In this document: positions 9,257 to 16,014 of the stretch, one piece after another
Layout of the letters: every line of letters starts with the position of its first letter
Numbering within the stretch: the stretch's first letter is position 1
Assembly (NCBI GenBank): GCA_947452905.1
Contig: CANGEP010000005.1
Location: forward strand, 62,001 to 126,000
Source: Bacteroidota bacterium
GTDB taxonomy: Bacteria > Bacteroidota > Bacteroidia > Chitinophagales > Chitinophagaceae
DNA: 64,000 nt
Direction of reading: 5' to 3'
The notes under the pieces: generated by a model
Seen by the model: the letters and a program-made list of their open reading frames with translations, nothing else
What the model was told of the DNA's origin: nothing
Database searches by the model: none
Position numbers and translations under genes: made by a program

Positions 9257-10329
9257 TGAAGTATATATTGTTGTCCATTTTTACACTTTTATTATTTGCT
9301 CAACAAGGATTGGCGCAAAACGACAATAGTAGTATAAATTTTTTATTTACATCTGATGTTCATTTTGGACTTTTTAAAGAAAAATTTAGAGGAAGAGAAA
9401 AAGTACCTGCCTATGATGTAAATATGGCAATGGCAAAAGTTATGAACGGGTTTAAAGATATTGATGCTGTAATTATTACTGGAGATATTGCCAATAGAAT
9501 GGAAAATGGGGTACAAACTGCAACTAAGTCTTGGTCTGAATTTACTACTGTTTTTATAGATAGTTTACAGGTATCAAAAAAAGATCATTCTAAATCGGAA
9601 TTATGGGTAGTTCCAGGAAATCATGACATGAGTAATGCTATTGGCTTTCACCGACCTATGAGCCCCAAAAAAGATCCAGCTTCTATGTTGGGAATTTACA
9701 ATCTAGTTTTTCCAAATAAAAAAATGTCCGTTTTTGATAGCAGCTTTTGTAGGGTTCATTATTCAAAAGATTTGAATGGAGTTCATTTCATTTTTTTAAG
9801 CCTGTATCCCGATTCGGCCGAAAGAGTATGGATGGAGAAAGATTTAGAAAAAGTAAAAAATACTACTCCGGTATTGTTATTTGCCCATAGTATTCCTGAA
9901 GTGGAACCTCGTTTTTTTGAAAATCCTAATGGTATTCATGATATAAATGAAGAAGATAAATTCGAAAACTTAGTACCAGAAAGGTACAAGGATGGTAAAG
10001 ATGTTAAAGGAGAAACAACCATTGAACAACAAGGATTTACCAGTTTTATCAAAAAGCATTCCAATATAAAAGCCTATTTCCATGGGCATGAAAATTTTAC
10101 AGAGTATTATACATATAAAGGCCCTGCAAATGATATTAAATTAACTTGTATTAGAACTGATAGTCCAATGAAAGGTAGAGTTTCATTAAAAGATGAAACT
10201 AAGTTAGCTTTTGAGCTAGTAAGTATAAATACTAAAAATGGCCAATTAACTTTTAAAGAGGTTTTGTGGAATGCAAATGCTTCAGATCAAAAATTTGAGT
10301 GGGGACAAACAACTACTTTAGAACTATAA
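9256..10329 (+). CDS. Secreted calcineurin-like metallophosphoesterase
   Basis: A 357-residue exported phosphoesterase with a signal peptide (residues 1-20, ending QQGLAQ). Metal-ligand blocks are complete: TSDVHFG (D34, H36), ITGDIANR, VPGNHDM, FAHSIPE and the final FHGHENF. With the signal peptide it should act in the periplasm or at the surface on phosphomonoesters, diesters or nucleotides. It is the last gene of the receptor operon and follows the PepSY gene with a one-base overlap. This links substrate dephosphorylation to TonB-dependent uptake, which is my main reason for proposing an organophosphate or phosphate-linked ligand. The next gene, arsC, converges 5 bases away. Confidence 0.87.
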   Translation: MKYILLSIFTLLLFAQQGLAQNDNSSINFLFTSDVHFGLFKEKFRGREKVPAYDVNMAMAKVMNGFKDIDAVIITGDIANRMENGVQTATKSWSEFTTVFIDSLQVSKKDHSKSELWVVPGNHDMSNAIGFHRPMSPKKDPASMLGIYNLVFPNKKMSVFDSSFCRVHYSKDLNGVHFIFLSLYPDSAERVWMEKDLEKVKNTTPVLLFAHSIPEVEPRFFENPNGIHDINEEDKFENLVPERYKDGKDVKGETTIEQQGFTSFIKKHSNIKAYFHGHENFTEYYTYKGPANDIKLTCIRTDSPMKGRVSLKDETKLAFELVSINTKNGQLTFKEVLWNANASDQKFEWGQTTTLEL

Positions 10330-10334
10330 AATAA

Positions 10335-10748
10335 CTATAGTTCCTCTTTCACAAAATTTGCACAATACTTTTTAACCATTTCTCTAACCACTCTAAACTG
10401 TTCCATAATCTCCTCCTCGCTACCAGTGGCTTTTGCAGGGTCGGGAAAATTGTAATGGAACTTTTTTGCTTTGGTAGGAAAATATGGACAACGCTCTTTA
10501 GCATTATCACAAACAGTAATCACAAAGTCAAAATCGACTCCAAAATACTCGGTTATATTATTGGAGGTATTTTGTGAAATATCAATTCCATCCTCTTTCA
10601 TAATAGCAATCGCCCTAGGGTTTACACCATGGGTTTCTACCCCTGCAGAGTATACATTGGCTTTCCCTTTTGTAAAAGCAGATAAATAACCATCTGCAAT
10701 TTGGCTGCGGCAACTATTGCCAGTGCACAACACTAAAATATTTTTCAT
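10335..10748 (-). CDS. arsC: Arsenate reductase, low-molecular-weight phosphatase (thioredoxin-coupled) type
   Basis: Reduces arsenate to arsenite in the cytoplasm. The 137-residue protein has the phosphatase loop CTGNSCRS with C8-X5-R14, the redox cysteines C80 and C87 in TVCDNAKERC, and the general-acid loop FPDPA (D103). This is the Cys8/Cys82/Cys89 layout of the S. aureus pI258 family. It is downstream of arsM on the same strand (15-base gap). No arsR or arsenite efflux gene is in the window. The neighbouring phosphatase cluster is convergent with it. Confidence 0.92.
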   Translation of the reverse strand: MKNILVLCTGNSCRSQIADGYLSAFTKGKANVYSAGVETHGVNPRAIAIMKEDGIDISQNTSNNITEYFGVDFDFVITVCDNAKERCPYFPTKAKKFHYNFPDPAKATGSEEEIMEQFRVVREMVKKYCANFVKEEL

Positions 10749-10763
10749 AAATTAATTTTACAA

Positions 10764-11603
10764 TTAGCAACATCCCGAACCTGGGGTACAAGTACTTACA
10801 GGCTTTTCGGCATATACAGTTACCGAAAAAATACCTAAATCGGATTGATTAAATTTAGCTATCTCGGCGTCTGTTAAATAGTTTTTTAAAATATCATTGG
10901 GTATTACAATGGGTTTTTCTTTTTGTATTACTATATTTTTAAAACCACAAGCAGCAATTAATTCTAAATACACTTGTTTTTGTATCGCTCCACTTACACA
11001 ACCTGCATACATTTCGGCAGCATTGCGTAATTCATTAGGTAGAGCGCCTACTAACACCACATCGGAGATACTAAAATGGCCGCCAGGTTTTAATACTCTA
11101 TAAATATCGGTAAGTACTGCATGTTTATTGGGTACTAAATTTAAAACACAGTTGCTAACTACCACATCTGCCACATCAGCTCCTATAGGCATGTTTTCAA
11201 TATCTCCCTGTCTAAACTCTACATTGTTATAGCCTAATTTATCGGCGTTTATCCTTGCTTTATTAATCATTGCAGGAGTAAAATCAACCCCAATAACTTT
11301 TCCACTAGCACCCGTGCTTCTTCTTGCAATAAAACAATCGTTGCCTGCACCAGAACCTAAATCAATTACGGTATCGCCTTCCTTAATTTTAGCAAACTCT
11401 GTGGGTAGTCCACAACCTAAACCAAGGTCGGCATCGGCTACATAACCCTCCATCTGCGTATAATCGTCGGACATAATATTATATACTTCGGTGCTACAAC
11501 CTCCAGCACCACAACAAGACGACATATTGGTTTCTTTATCTTGTAAAGCAATCTCACTATATTTTGCTTTTACGATCTCTTTTAATTCTAATTCTGTTTT
11601 CAT
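10764..11603 (-). CDS. arsM: Arsenite S-adenosylmethionine methyltransferase
   Basis: Methylates trivalent arsenic using SAM. The 279-residue protein has a SAM-binding motif DLGSGAGND (81-89) followed by VIGVDFTPAMI. Three cysteines, C64 (LGLGCG), C152 (SNCVLN) and C202 (AGCVSG), match the arsenic-binding triad of ArsM enzymes. Extra cysteine clusters occur at the N-terminus (SSCCGAGGC) and the C-terminus (CTPGSGCC), possibly metalloid-binding. It is the first gene of a two-gene operon with arsC. A short palindrome at 11654-11671 upstream is a candidate operator. Confidence 0.93.
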   Translation of the reverse strand: MKTELELKEIVKAKYSEIALQDKETNMSSCCGAGGCSTEVYNIMSDDYTQMEGYVADADLGLGCGLPTEFAKIKEGDTVIDLGSGAGNDCFIARRSTGASGKVIGVDFTPAMINKARINADKLGYNNVEFRQGDIENMPIGADVADVVVSNCVLNLVPNKHAVLTDIYRVLKPGGHFSISDVVLVGALPNELRNAAEMYAGCVSGAIQKQVYLELIAACGFKNIVIQKEKPIVIPNDILKNYLTDAEIAKFNQSDLGIFSVTVYAEKPVSTCTPGSGCC

Positions 11604-11653
11604 AAGAATAATTTACATCAAAGAAAATTTCAATGATACTACAAATTTCGTAT

Positions 11654-11671
11654 ATTTTAGATTACTAAAAT
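11654..11671. promoter_or_regulatory. Palindrome upstream of arsM, candidate operator
   Basis: ATTTTAG-atta-CTAAAAT is a perfect 7-bp inverted repeat lying 51-68 bases upstream of the arsM start. A near-consensus -7 box on the minus strand (GAAATTTG, 11649-11642) sits between it and the gene, so the palindrome would overlap the -33 region. This fits a repressor site such as ArsR, but no arsR gene is visible and the repeat is AT-rich. Confidence 0.35.
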
Positions 11672-11686
11672 GTGATTTTAAGCACA

Positions 11687-11716
11687 TAAAAAAGCCCTCT
11701 GTTTTACCAGAGGGCT
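11687..11716 (-). terminator. Intrinsic terminator of alanine dehydrogenase gene
   Basis: Nine-base-pair stem AGCCCTCTG / CAGAGGGCT (11693-11701 with 11708-11716) and a 6-base loop. On the minus strand it is followed by a run of six U (11688-11693). It lies 31 bases beyond the ald stop codon and before the ars promoter, insulating the two minus-strand units. Confidence 0.9.
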
Positions 11717-11746
11717 AACCTTTATAAAAAACCAATGTTCAAAAAA

Positions 11747-12832
11747 CTATGCGTTAAAAGCGTCTGCAACACCTTTATGTAAAATTTTACCAGCTCTAAT
11801 ATTTAATCCTTTGGCTAAAGCTTCGTTATCCATAATTGCTTTTTCCCAACCTTTATTCGCAATGGCTATCGCATAAGGCAAAGTGGCTTGTGTTAAAGCT
11901 CTTGTACTTGTTTGAGGTACTGCACCTGGCATATTGGCAACGCAGTAATGAATCACGCCATCAATAGTGTACACTGGATTTTCGTGAGTTGTAGGTTTAC
12001 AAGTTTCAATACAACCTCCCTGATCTACTGCCACATCTACCACCACCGATCCTGGTTCCATCGTAACTAAATCCTCTTTTTTAATTAAGTGAGGGGCTTT
12101 AGCACCATGTAGTAAAACTGCGCCAATCACTAAATCGGCAGTAGGTAATTTTTCTTTAATGGCCATTACAGTAGAATATTGTGTAACCACATTGGCTGGC
12201 ATAACATCACTTAAATATCTTAAACGGGCTAAGTTGGTATCCATCAATGTTACATTGGCACCCAAACCTGCTGCCATCTTTGCTGCTTGTGTTCCTACTA
12301 TACCACCACCAATCACTAATACTTCGGCTGGCTTAACACCTGGCACACCGCCTAATAATTTTCCTTTACCACCAAAAGGCTTACCTAAATAATAAGCACC
12401 TACATTTATAGCCATTCTTCCCGCTACCTCCGACATAGGAACTAATAAAGGAAGTGACCCATCGGCAAGTTCAACTGTCTCATAAGCAATACAAACAGCT
12501 TGTGATTTCATCATGGCTTCGGTGAGTTCTTTAGAAGCTGCAAAATGGAAATAGGTAAATAATATTTGTCCTGCTTTTATTAAAGGAAATTCAGCTGCTA
12601 AAGGCTCTTTTACTTTAACAATCATTTCAGAAATCGTGTACACTTCGGCAGCTGTAGCTAAAATTGTAGCACCTGCTTTAACATAGGCTTCGTCCGAAAA
12701 TCCCGAGCCTGCACCAGCTTGAGTTTCTACATACAATTCATGTCCTTGTCTCACTAAAGCATCCACTCCCTCGGGAGTTAAGCCTACTCTATACTCTTGT
12801 ATCTTAATTTCTTTGGGGCATCCAATAATCAT
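11747..12832 (-). CDS. ald: Alanine dehydrogenase
   Basis: NAD-dependent oxidative deamination of L-alanine to pyruvate (EC 1.4.1.1), a soluble cytoplasmic enzyme. At 361 residues it has the usual family length. R15, K75 (VKVKEPL) and H96 (FHFAAS) match the pyruvate-binding and catalytic residues of known alanine dehydrogenases. The Rossmann motif GGGIVGTQAAKMAAGLGA binds NAD, and DVAVDQGG carries the catalytic Asp. It is divergent from an Lrp/AsnC regulator, a common pairing in which the regulator responds to alanine. A 34-bp inverted repeat between them is the likely binding site. A strong terminator follows. Confidence 0.96.
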   Translation of the reverse strand: MIIGCPKEIKIQEYRVGLTPEGVDALVRQGHELYVETQAGAGSGFSDEAYVKAGATILATAAEVYTISEMIVKVKEPLAAEFPLIKAGQILFTYFHFAASKELTEAMMKSQAVCIAYETVELADGSLPLLVPMSEVAGRMAINVGAYYLGKPFGGKGKLLGGVPGVKPAEVLVIGGGIVGTQAAKMAAGLGANVTLMDTNLARLRYLSDVMPANVVTQYSTVMAIKEKLPTADLVIGAVLLHGAKAPHLIKKEDLVTMEPGSVVVDVAVDQGGCIETCKPTTHENPVYTIDGVIHYCVANMPGAVPQTSTRALTQATLPYAIAIANKGWEKAIMDNEALAKGLNIRAGKILHKGVADAFNA

Positions 12833-12905
12833 AATTTTTGATTTTATTACTGCGTAAAGTTCTGATAAAAGAAAATATTAGTTTATAATTTAAAATATTC
12901 AGTAA

Positions 12906-12939
12906 AAATTTCTATAAATTATGTAAAATATAGAAATTT
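12906..12939. promoter_or_regulatory. Long inverted repeat between ald and lrp-like gene, candidate operator
   Basis: AAATTTCTATA (12906-12916) and TATAGAAATTT (12929-12939) are a perfect 11-bp inverted repeat with a 12-base AT-rich spacer, near the middle of the 170-base divergent region. Lrp/AsnC proteins bind such dyads as dimers or octamers. The location suits joint control of ald and autoregulation of the regulator. Confidence 0.6.
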
Positions 12940-13002
12940 GCAGTATTTTTAGGTAGGTTTTGGACCATTCACCGAAATAATTACGCTCAATTAAGCAGTA
13001 AT

Positions 13003-13464
13003 ATGAATTTAGACAGCATCGATCTTGCCATTTTACGTATTCTTCAAAAAAATGCACTAGCCACTTTAAAGGATATTAGTGCCGAAATCAATCTTTCGGT
13101 AAGCCCCACCCATGACCGTATTAAAAGATTAGAATCGGAGGGGGTAATTGCGAATTATGTAGCCCTCATTAATCGCAAAAAAATAGACTTAGGCATGGTG
13201 GTGTTTTGCCATGTTACTTTGGATAAACAAACCAAAAACAACTTTGCCGAGTTTGAACAAATCATTTTACAATTTGATGAAATTATTTCTTGCAGTTTAG
13301 TATCGGGTAGTTTTGATTATTATTTAAAAGTAGTTACCAAAGATGTTGAAACCTATAATAAATTTTACCAAGAAAAATTAGCCGTGCTACCGATGGTGGC
13401 ACATATTAATAGTTTATTTGTAATGGATGAAATAAAAACAACCACAGCTTTACCATTAAATTAA
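13003..13464 (+). CDS. Lrp/AsnC family transcriptional regulator
   Basis: A 153-residue DNA-binding regulator. The N-terminal winged HTH (LDSIDLAILRILQKNA, then LSVSPTHDRIKRLESEGVI) and C-terminal RAM effector domain (GMVVFCHVTL, SLVSGSFDYYLKVVTKDVETY) are in the order and spacing of the family. It is divergent from alanine dehydrogenase, so L-alanine or another amino acid is the probable effector (inference from context). A PaiB-like gene begins 4 bases downstream and is probably co-transcribed. Confidence 0.92.
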   Translation: MNLDSIDLAILRILQKNALATLKDISAEINLSVSPTHDRIKRLESEGVIANYVALINRKKIDLGMVVFCHVTLDKQTKNNFAEFEQIILQFDEIISCSLVSGSFDYYLKVVTKDVETYNKFYQEKLAVLPMVAHINSLFVMDEIKTTTALPLN

Positions 13465-13468
13465 TATC

Positions 13469-14080
13469 ATGTATCATATCCCTTATTTTAAAGCCAACAA
13501 CCACCAAGAAGTGCTTGCTTTTATGCAAGCAAATCCATTTGTTACTTTATGTGGGGTAGACGCCAATGGTTTCCCCGTAGCAACGCATGTGCCAGTGCTT
13601 ATTATAATAGAAGATGAAAAAATTACCATCAGTGGGCATTTAATGCGCAAACAAGATCACGCCAATGCATTTGAAATAAATAAAAATGTGTTGGTAATTT
13701 TTTCGGCACCCTCAGCCTTTGTGAGTGCTAATTGGTATACCCAAAAAAATATGGGCAGTACATGGAACTACCAAACAGTGCATGCTAAAGGACAACTCGA
13801 AATTAAAGATCAAGCACATTTATTTAATGTATTAACCGAACTTAGTTTGCATTTCGAAAAAGACGTTGATGCACCTACGCAAGTAAAAAATTTATCACCC
13901 GAATACATGGAGCAAAACATGAAAGCCATTTACTCTTTTGATATTGTCGTGCAAGACTTACAACATGTATTTAAATTAAGTCAAAATAGAGACGAAGCTT
14001 CACAGGCTAATATTCAATCCCAGCTTGAAAAAGGCGATGCTGCTTGTAAATATATGGCTGCAGCTATGCAAAAGAAGTAG
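13469..14080 (+). CDS. FMN-binding PaiB-like protein
   Basis: A 203-residue protein with the PaiB/FMN-binding split-barrel pattern: MYHIPYF at the start, FVTLCGVDANGFPVATHVPV, the SGHLMRKQDHANAF segment and SAPSAFVSANWYTQKN with ...STWNYQTVHAKGQLE. PaiB of Bacillus subtilis was described as a negative regulator of sporulation and protease genes. In Bacteroidota the role is not established and an FMN- or haem-linked enzymatic function is equally possible. It is in an operon with the Lrp-type regulator, and its 3' end overlaps the convergent VOC gene by 17 bases. Confidence 0.82.
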   Translation: MYHIPYFKANNHQEVLAFMQANPFVTLCGVDANGFPVATHVPVLIIIEDEKITISGHLMRKQDHANAFEINKNVLVIFSAPSAFVSANWYTQKNMGSTWNYQTVHAKGQLEIKDQAHLFNVLTELSLHFEKDVDAPTQVKNLSPEYMEQNMKAIYSFDIVVQDLQHVFKLSQNRDEASQANIQSQLEKGDAACKYMAAAMQKK

Positions 14081-14465
14081 GCTCTATTAAGTCCCAAAGA
14101 TTTCCATAGATATCTTTAAAAACAGCTACAGTTCCATACTCCTCCACATGTGGAGCGATGGTAAACTCAACCCCTTTTGAGCTGTAATTTTCAAAGTCTC
14201 TATAAAAATTATCAGTGTATAAAAATAAAAATACTCTACCTCCTGTTTGATAACCTATAAATTTTTCTTGTTCGGGGGTGGCCGCTTTGGCAAGTAATAA
14301 AGTACAACCATTATTAGCACCAGTGGGTTGTACCATTACCCATCTTTTAGTTTCGGATAAAACCGTGTCTTCGATTAATGTAAAACCTAAAACCTGGGTA
14401 TAATATTGAATGGCTTCGTCATAATCTTTTACCACTACTGCAATATGGGCTAAACTTTGTTTCAT
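14064..14465 (-). CDS. VOC family (glyoxalase/bleomycin-resistance fold) protein
   Basis: A 133-residue vicinal-oxygen-chelate domain protein: opening strand LAHIAVVVKDYDEAIQYYTQVLGF, central VFLFLYTDNFYRDFENY and closing FKDIYGNLWDLIEP. The usual metal positions, H7 in the first strand and E128 near the C-terminus, are present, so a metal-dependent activity is possible. The substrate cannot be told. Its 3' end overlaps the PaiB-like gene by 17 bases. Confidence 0.85.
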   Translation of the reverse strand: MKQSLAHIAVVVKDYDEAIQYYTQVLGFTLIEDTVLSETKRWVMVQPTGANNGCTLLLAKAATPEQEKFIGYQTGGRVFLFLYTDNFYRDFENYSSKGVEFTIAPHVEEYGTVAVFKDIYGNLWDLIEPTSFA

Positions 14466-14502
14466 ATTTCAAAGATAGATTACCTTTACTCAAATTTGAA
14501 AA

Positions 14503-15120
14503 ATGGCAGCTACTAAAAATTTAATTTTTGATTTAGGCAATGTATTGTATGACATTGACTTTTCTAAAATGTATGCTGCATTTAATGCTTTAGGCATACC
14601 TAATTTTGAAAATCATTTTACATTAAATAAATCAGACCCATTATTTTTTGACTTAGAACTGGGCTTGATCAACGAACAAGAATTTTGCATTCGATTCAAT
14701 ACCTTATATCATTTGCAATTAAGTTCGGCTCAAATTATTGAGGCTTGGAATTCTTTATTGGTGGGTTATCGGGCGCAAAGTATCGATTGGATTAAAGAAC
14801 ACAATACTCGTTTTCCTACTTTTTTATATTCCAATACCAATCAAATTCATTACGACCATTTTATACCCGAGTTTGCCAAACAAAGAGGCTGGGATTTTGA
14901 ATCTCTTTTTAAGACCCCCTATTACTCTCATCAAATGGGTATGCGTAAACCCGATCCAAGTTCCTTCCAGCATATTTTAGAAAAAGAGGGCTTGCTGGCT
15001 GCCGAAACCTTATTTATAGACGATAATGAACCCAATATTTTGGCTGCTGCCAGTGTAGGAATGCAGGTATTATGGTTACAACCAGGAATGAGCATAGAAA
15101 ATGACTTGCTAATGAGTTAA
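14503..15120 (+). CDS. HAD-superfamily hydrolase, YihX-like
   Basis: A 205-residue HAD subfamily IA protein. Motif I is FDLGNVLYDID, with the nucleophile Asp and the G-N-V variant seen in YihX-type sugar phosphatases. Motif II is YSNTN, motif III the lysine in GMRKPDPSSF, and motif IV LFIDDNEPN. E. coli YihX hydrolyses alpha-D-glucose-1-phosphate, and a similar phosphosugar phosphatase role is plausible here. It is monocistronic, with the DUF4834 gene converging 7 bases downstream. Confidence 0.85.
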   Translation: MAATKNLIFDLGNVLYDIDFSKMYAAFNALGIPNFENHFTLNKSDPLFFDLELGLINEQEFCIRFNTLYHLQLSSAQIIEAWNSLLVGYRAQSIDWIKEHNTRFPTFLYSNTNQIHYDHFIPEFAKQRGWDFESLFKTPYYSHQMGMRKPDPSSFQHILEKEGLLAAETLFIDDNEPNILAAASVGMQVLWLQPGMSIENDLLMS

Positions 15121-15127
15121 GGGTAAA

Positions 15128-15385
15128 TTACTTCTTAACTTCTTCAAAATCAATGTATTCGGCATCTACAGGCGGCTCCTTTTTAGGGGTTGCACCTGCT
15201 GTGTTAGCGGTTGTTCCTGTGGTTTGGGCATTATGTTGAGCTTGCTTAAAAGCCTCTGCTTGTTGGCGTTGCATTTGCTCCATATTTTGACGAACCGATT
15301 TAACCCCGTTGCTTACAGGCACCACCACATCAAATATAATTTTATAGAGCAGGTATATTAAAAAGCCGTAGAATATCAATTTCAT
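15128..15385 (-). CDS. DUF4834-like small membrane-anchored protein
   Basis: An 85-residue protein with one N-terminal membrane segment (LIFYGFLIYLLYKIIFDVVVPV), a charged helical stretch rich in Gln and Ala (VRQNMEQMQRQQAEAFKQAQ) and a conserved acidic end, DAEYIDFEEVK. This pattern matches the Bacteroidota-specific DUF4834 family by my recollection. The function is unknown. It lies back-to-back with the rimP operon promoter. Confidence 0.7.
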   Translation of the reverse strand: MKLIFYGFLIYLLYKIIFDVVVPVSNGVKSVRQNMEQMQRQQAEAFKQAQHNAQTTGTTANTAGATPKKEPPVDAEYIDFEEVKK

Positions 15386-15414
15386 AGTGCAAAAATAAGG
15401 CCTGAGCCAATAAA

Positions 15415-15447
15415 ATTGGGTGATTTCATCCTGTTTTATTACCTTTG
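15415..15447 (+). promoter_or_regulatory. Promoter of the rimP-nusA-infB operon
   Basis: ATTG (15415-15418), a 21-base spacer, then TACCTTTG (15440-15447) match the Bacteroidota housekeeping promoter (TTG, TAnnTTTG). Transcription should begin near 15454, giving a leader of about 50 bases before rimP. Confidence 0.75.
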
Positions 15448-15468
15448 TTCCAGAATAAGCAGAGAAAT

Positions 15469-15498
15469 GAAGGGAACGAAATCGTTCCCTTCTTCTTT
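15469..15498 (+). terminator. Terminator-like hairpin in the rimP leader (possible attenuator)
   Basis: Perfect 10-bp stem GAAGGGAACG (15469-15478) / CGTTCCCTTC (15483-15492) with an AAAT loop, then TTCTTTTT. It lies downstream of the promoter and ends 7 bases before the rimP ATG, so it must form in the operon's own leader. A terminator here would act on the operon that encodes NusA. No leader peptide or alternative pairing was found. Confidence 0.65.
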
Positions 15499-15505
15499 TT
15501 AAACT

Positions 15506-15976
15506 ATGGAAGTAAACGATTTAAAGGAAAGGGTATATGGTATTATTGAACCTCTACTATTAGAGGATCCTGAATACTTTTTGGTGTTTGTAAAGGTGAA
15601 GCCTGGTCATATCATCAAAATATACTTAGATGGCGATAAGGGATTGCCTATCCAAAAGTGTATTTACTTTAACCGCAAATTGTACAAAGCCATCGAAGAA
15701 TCGGGTTGGTTTCCAGAAGGCGATTTTGCCTTAGAAGTTTCCTCGCCTGGTGTTGATGAACCTTTAGTTTTAAAAAGACAATACAATAAAAATATAGGCC
15801 GAAAAGTAGAAGTGGAATTGGTTGATGGCACCAAAAAAGAAGGAACCCTTACCACTGTAGCCGATGCCGATATTATTATTGAGTGGACCGAGGGAAAGGG
15901 TAAAAAAGCAACCCAACAACAACTGCTTATACCATTTGAGAATATTAAATCAACTATAGTTCAAATTCAATTTTAA
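15506..15976 (+). CDS. rimP: Ribosome maturation factor RimP
   Basis: Assists assembly of the 30S ribosomal subunit. The 156-residue protein has the RimP N-domain pattern (ESGWFPEGDFALEVSSPGVDEPL, with the SSPG signature near residue 77) and a C-terminal Sm-like barrel (NIGRKVEVELVDGTKKEGTL). It is the first gene of the conserved rimP-nusA-infB operon, with nusA starting 38 bases downstream. A terminator-like hairpin sits just upstream of its start codon. Confidence 0.95.
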   Translation: MEVNDLKERVYGIIEPLLLEDPEYFLVFVKVKPGHIIKIYLDGDKGLPIQKCIYFNRKLYKAIEESGWFPEGDFALEVSSPGVDEPLVLKRQYNKNIGRKVEVELVDGTKKEGTLTTVADADIIIEWTEGKGKKATQQQLLIPFENIKSTIVQIQF

Positions 15977-15983
15977 CAAATCA

Positions 15984-16000
15984 TCAAGCGCGAAGCTTGA
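15984..16000 (+). other. Small hairpin between rimP and nusA
   Basis: TCAAGC (15984-15989) and GCTTGA (15995-16000) pair around the loop GCGAA, 15 bases before the nusA ATG. A run of A, not T, follows, so it is not an intrinsic terminator. It may shape nusA translation or be a processing site. Confidence 0.4.
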
Positions 16001-16014
16001 AAAAAAATTATGTT

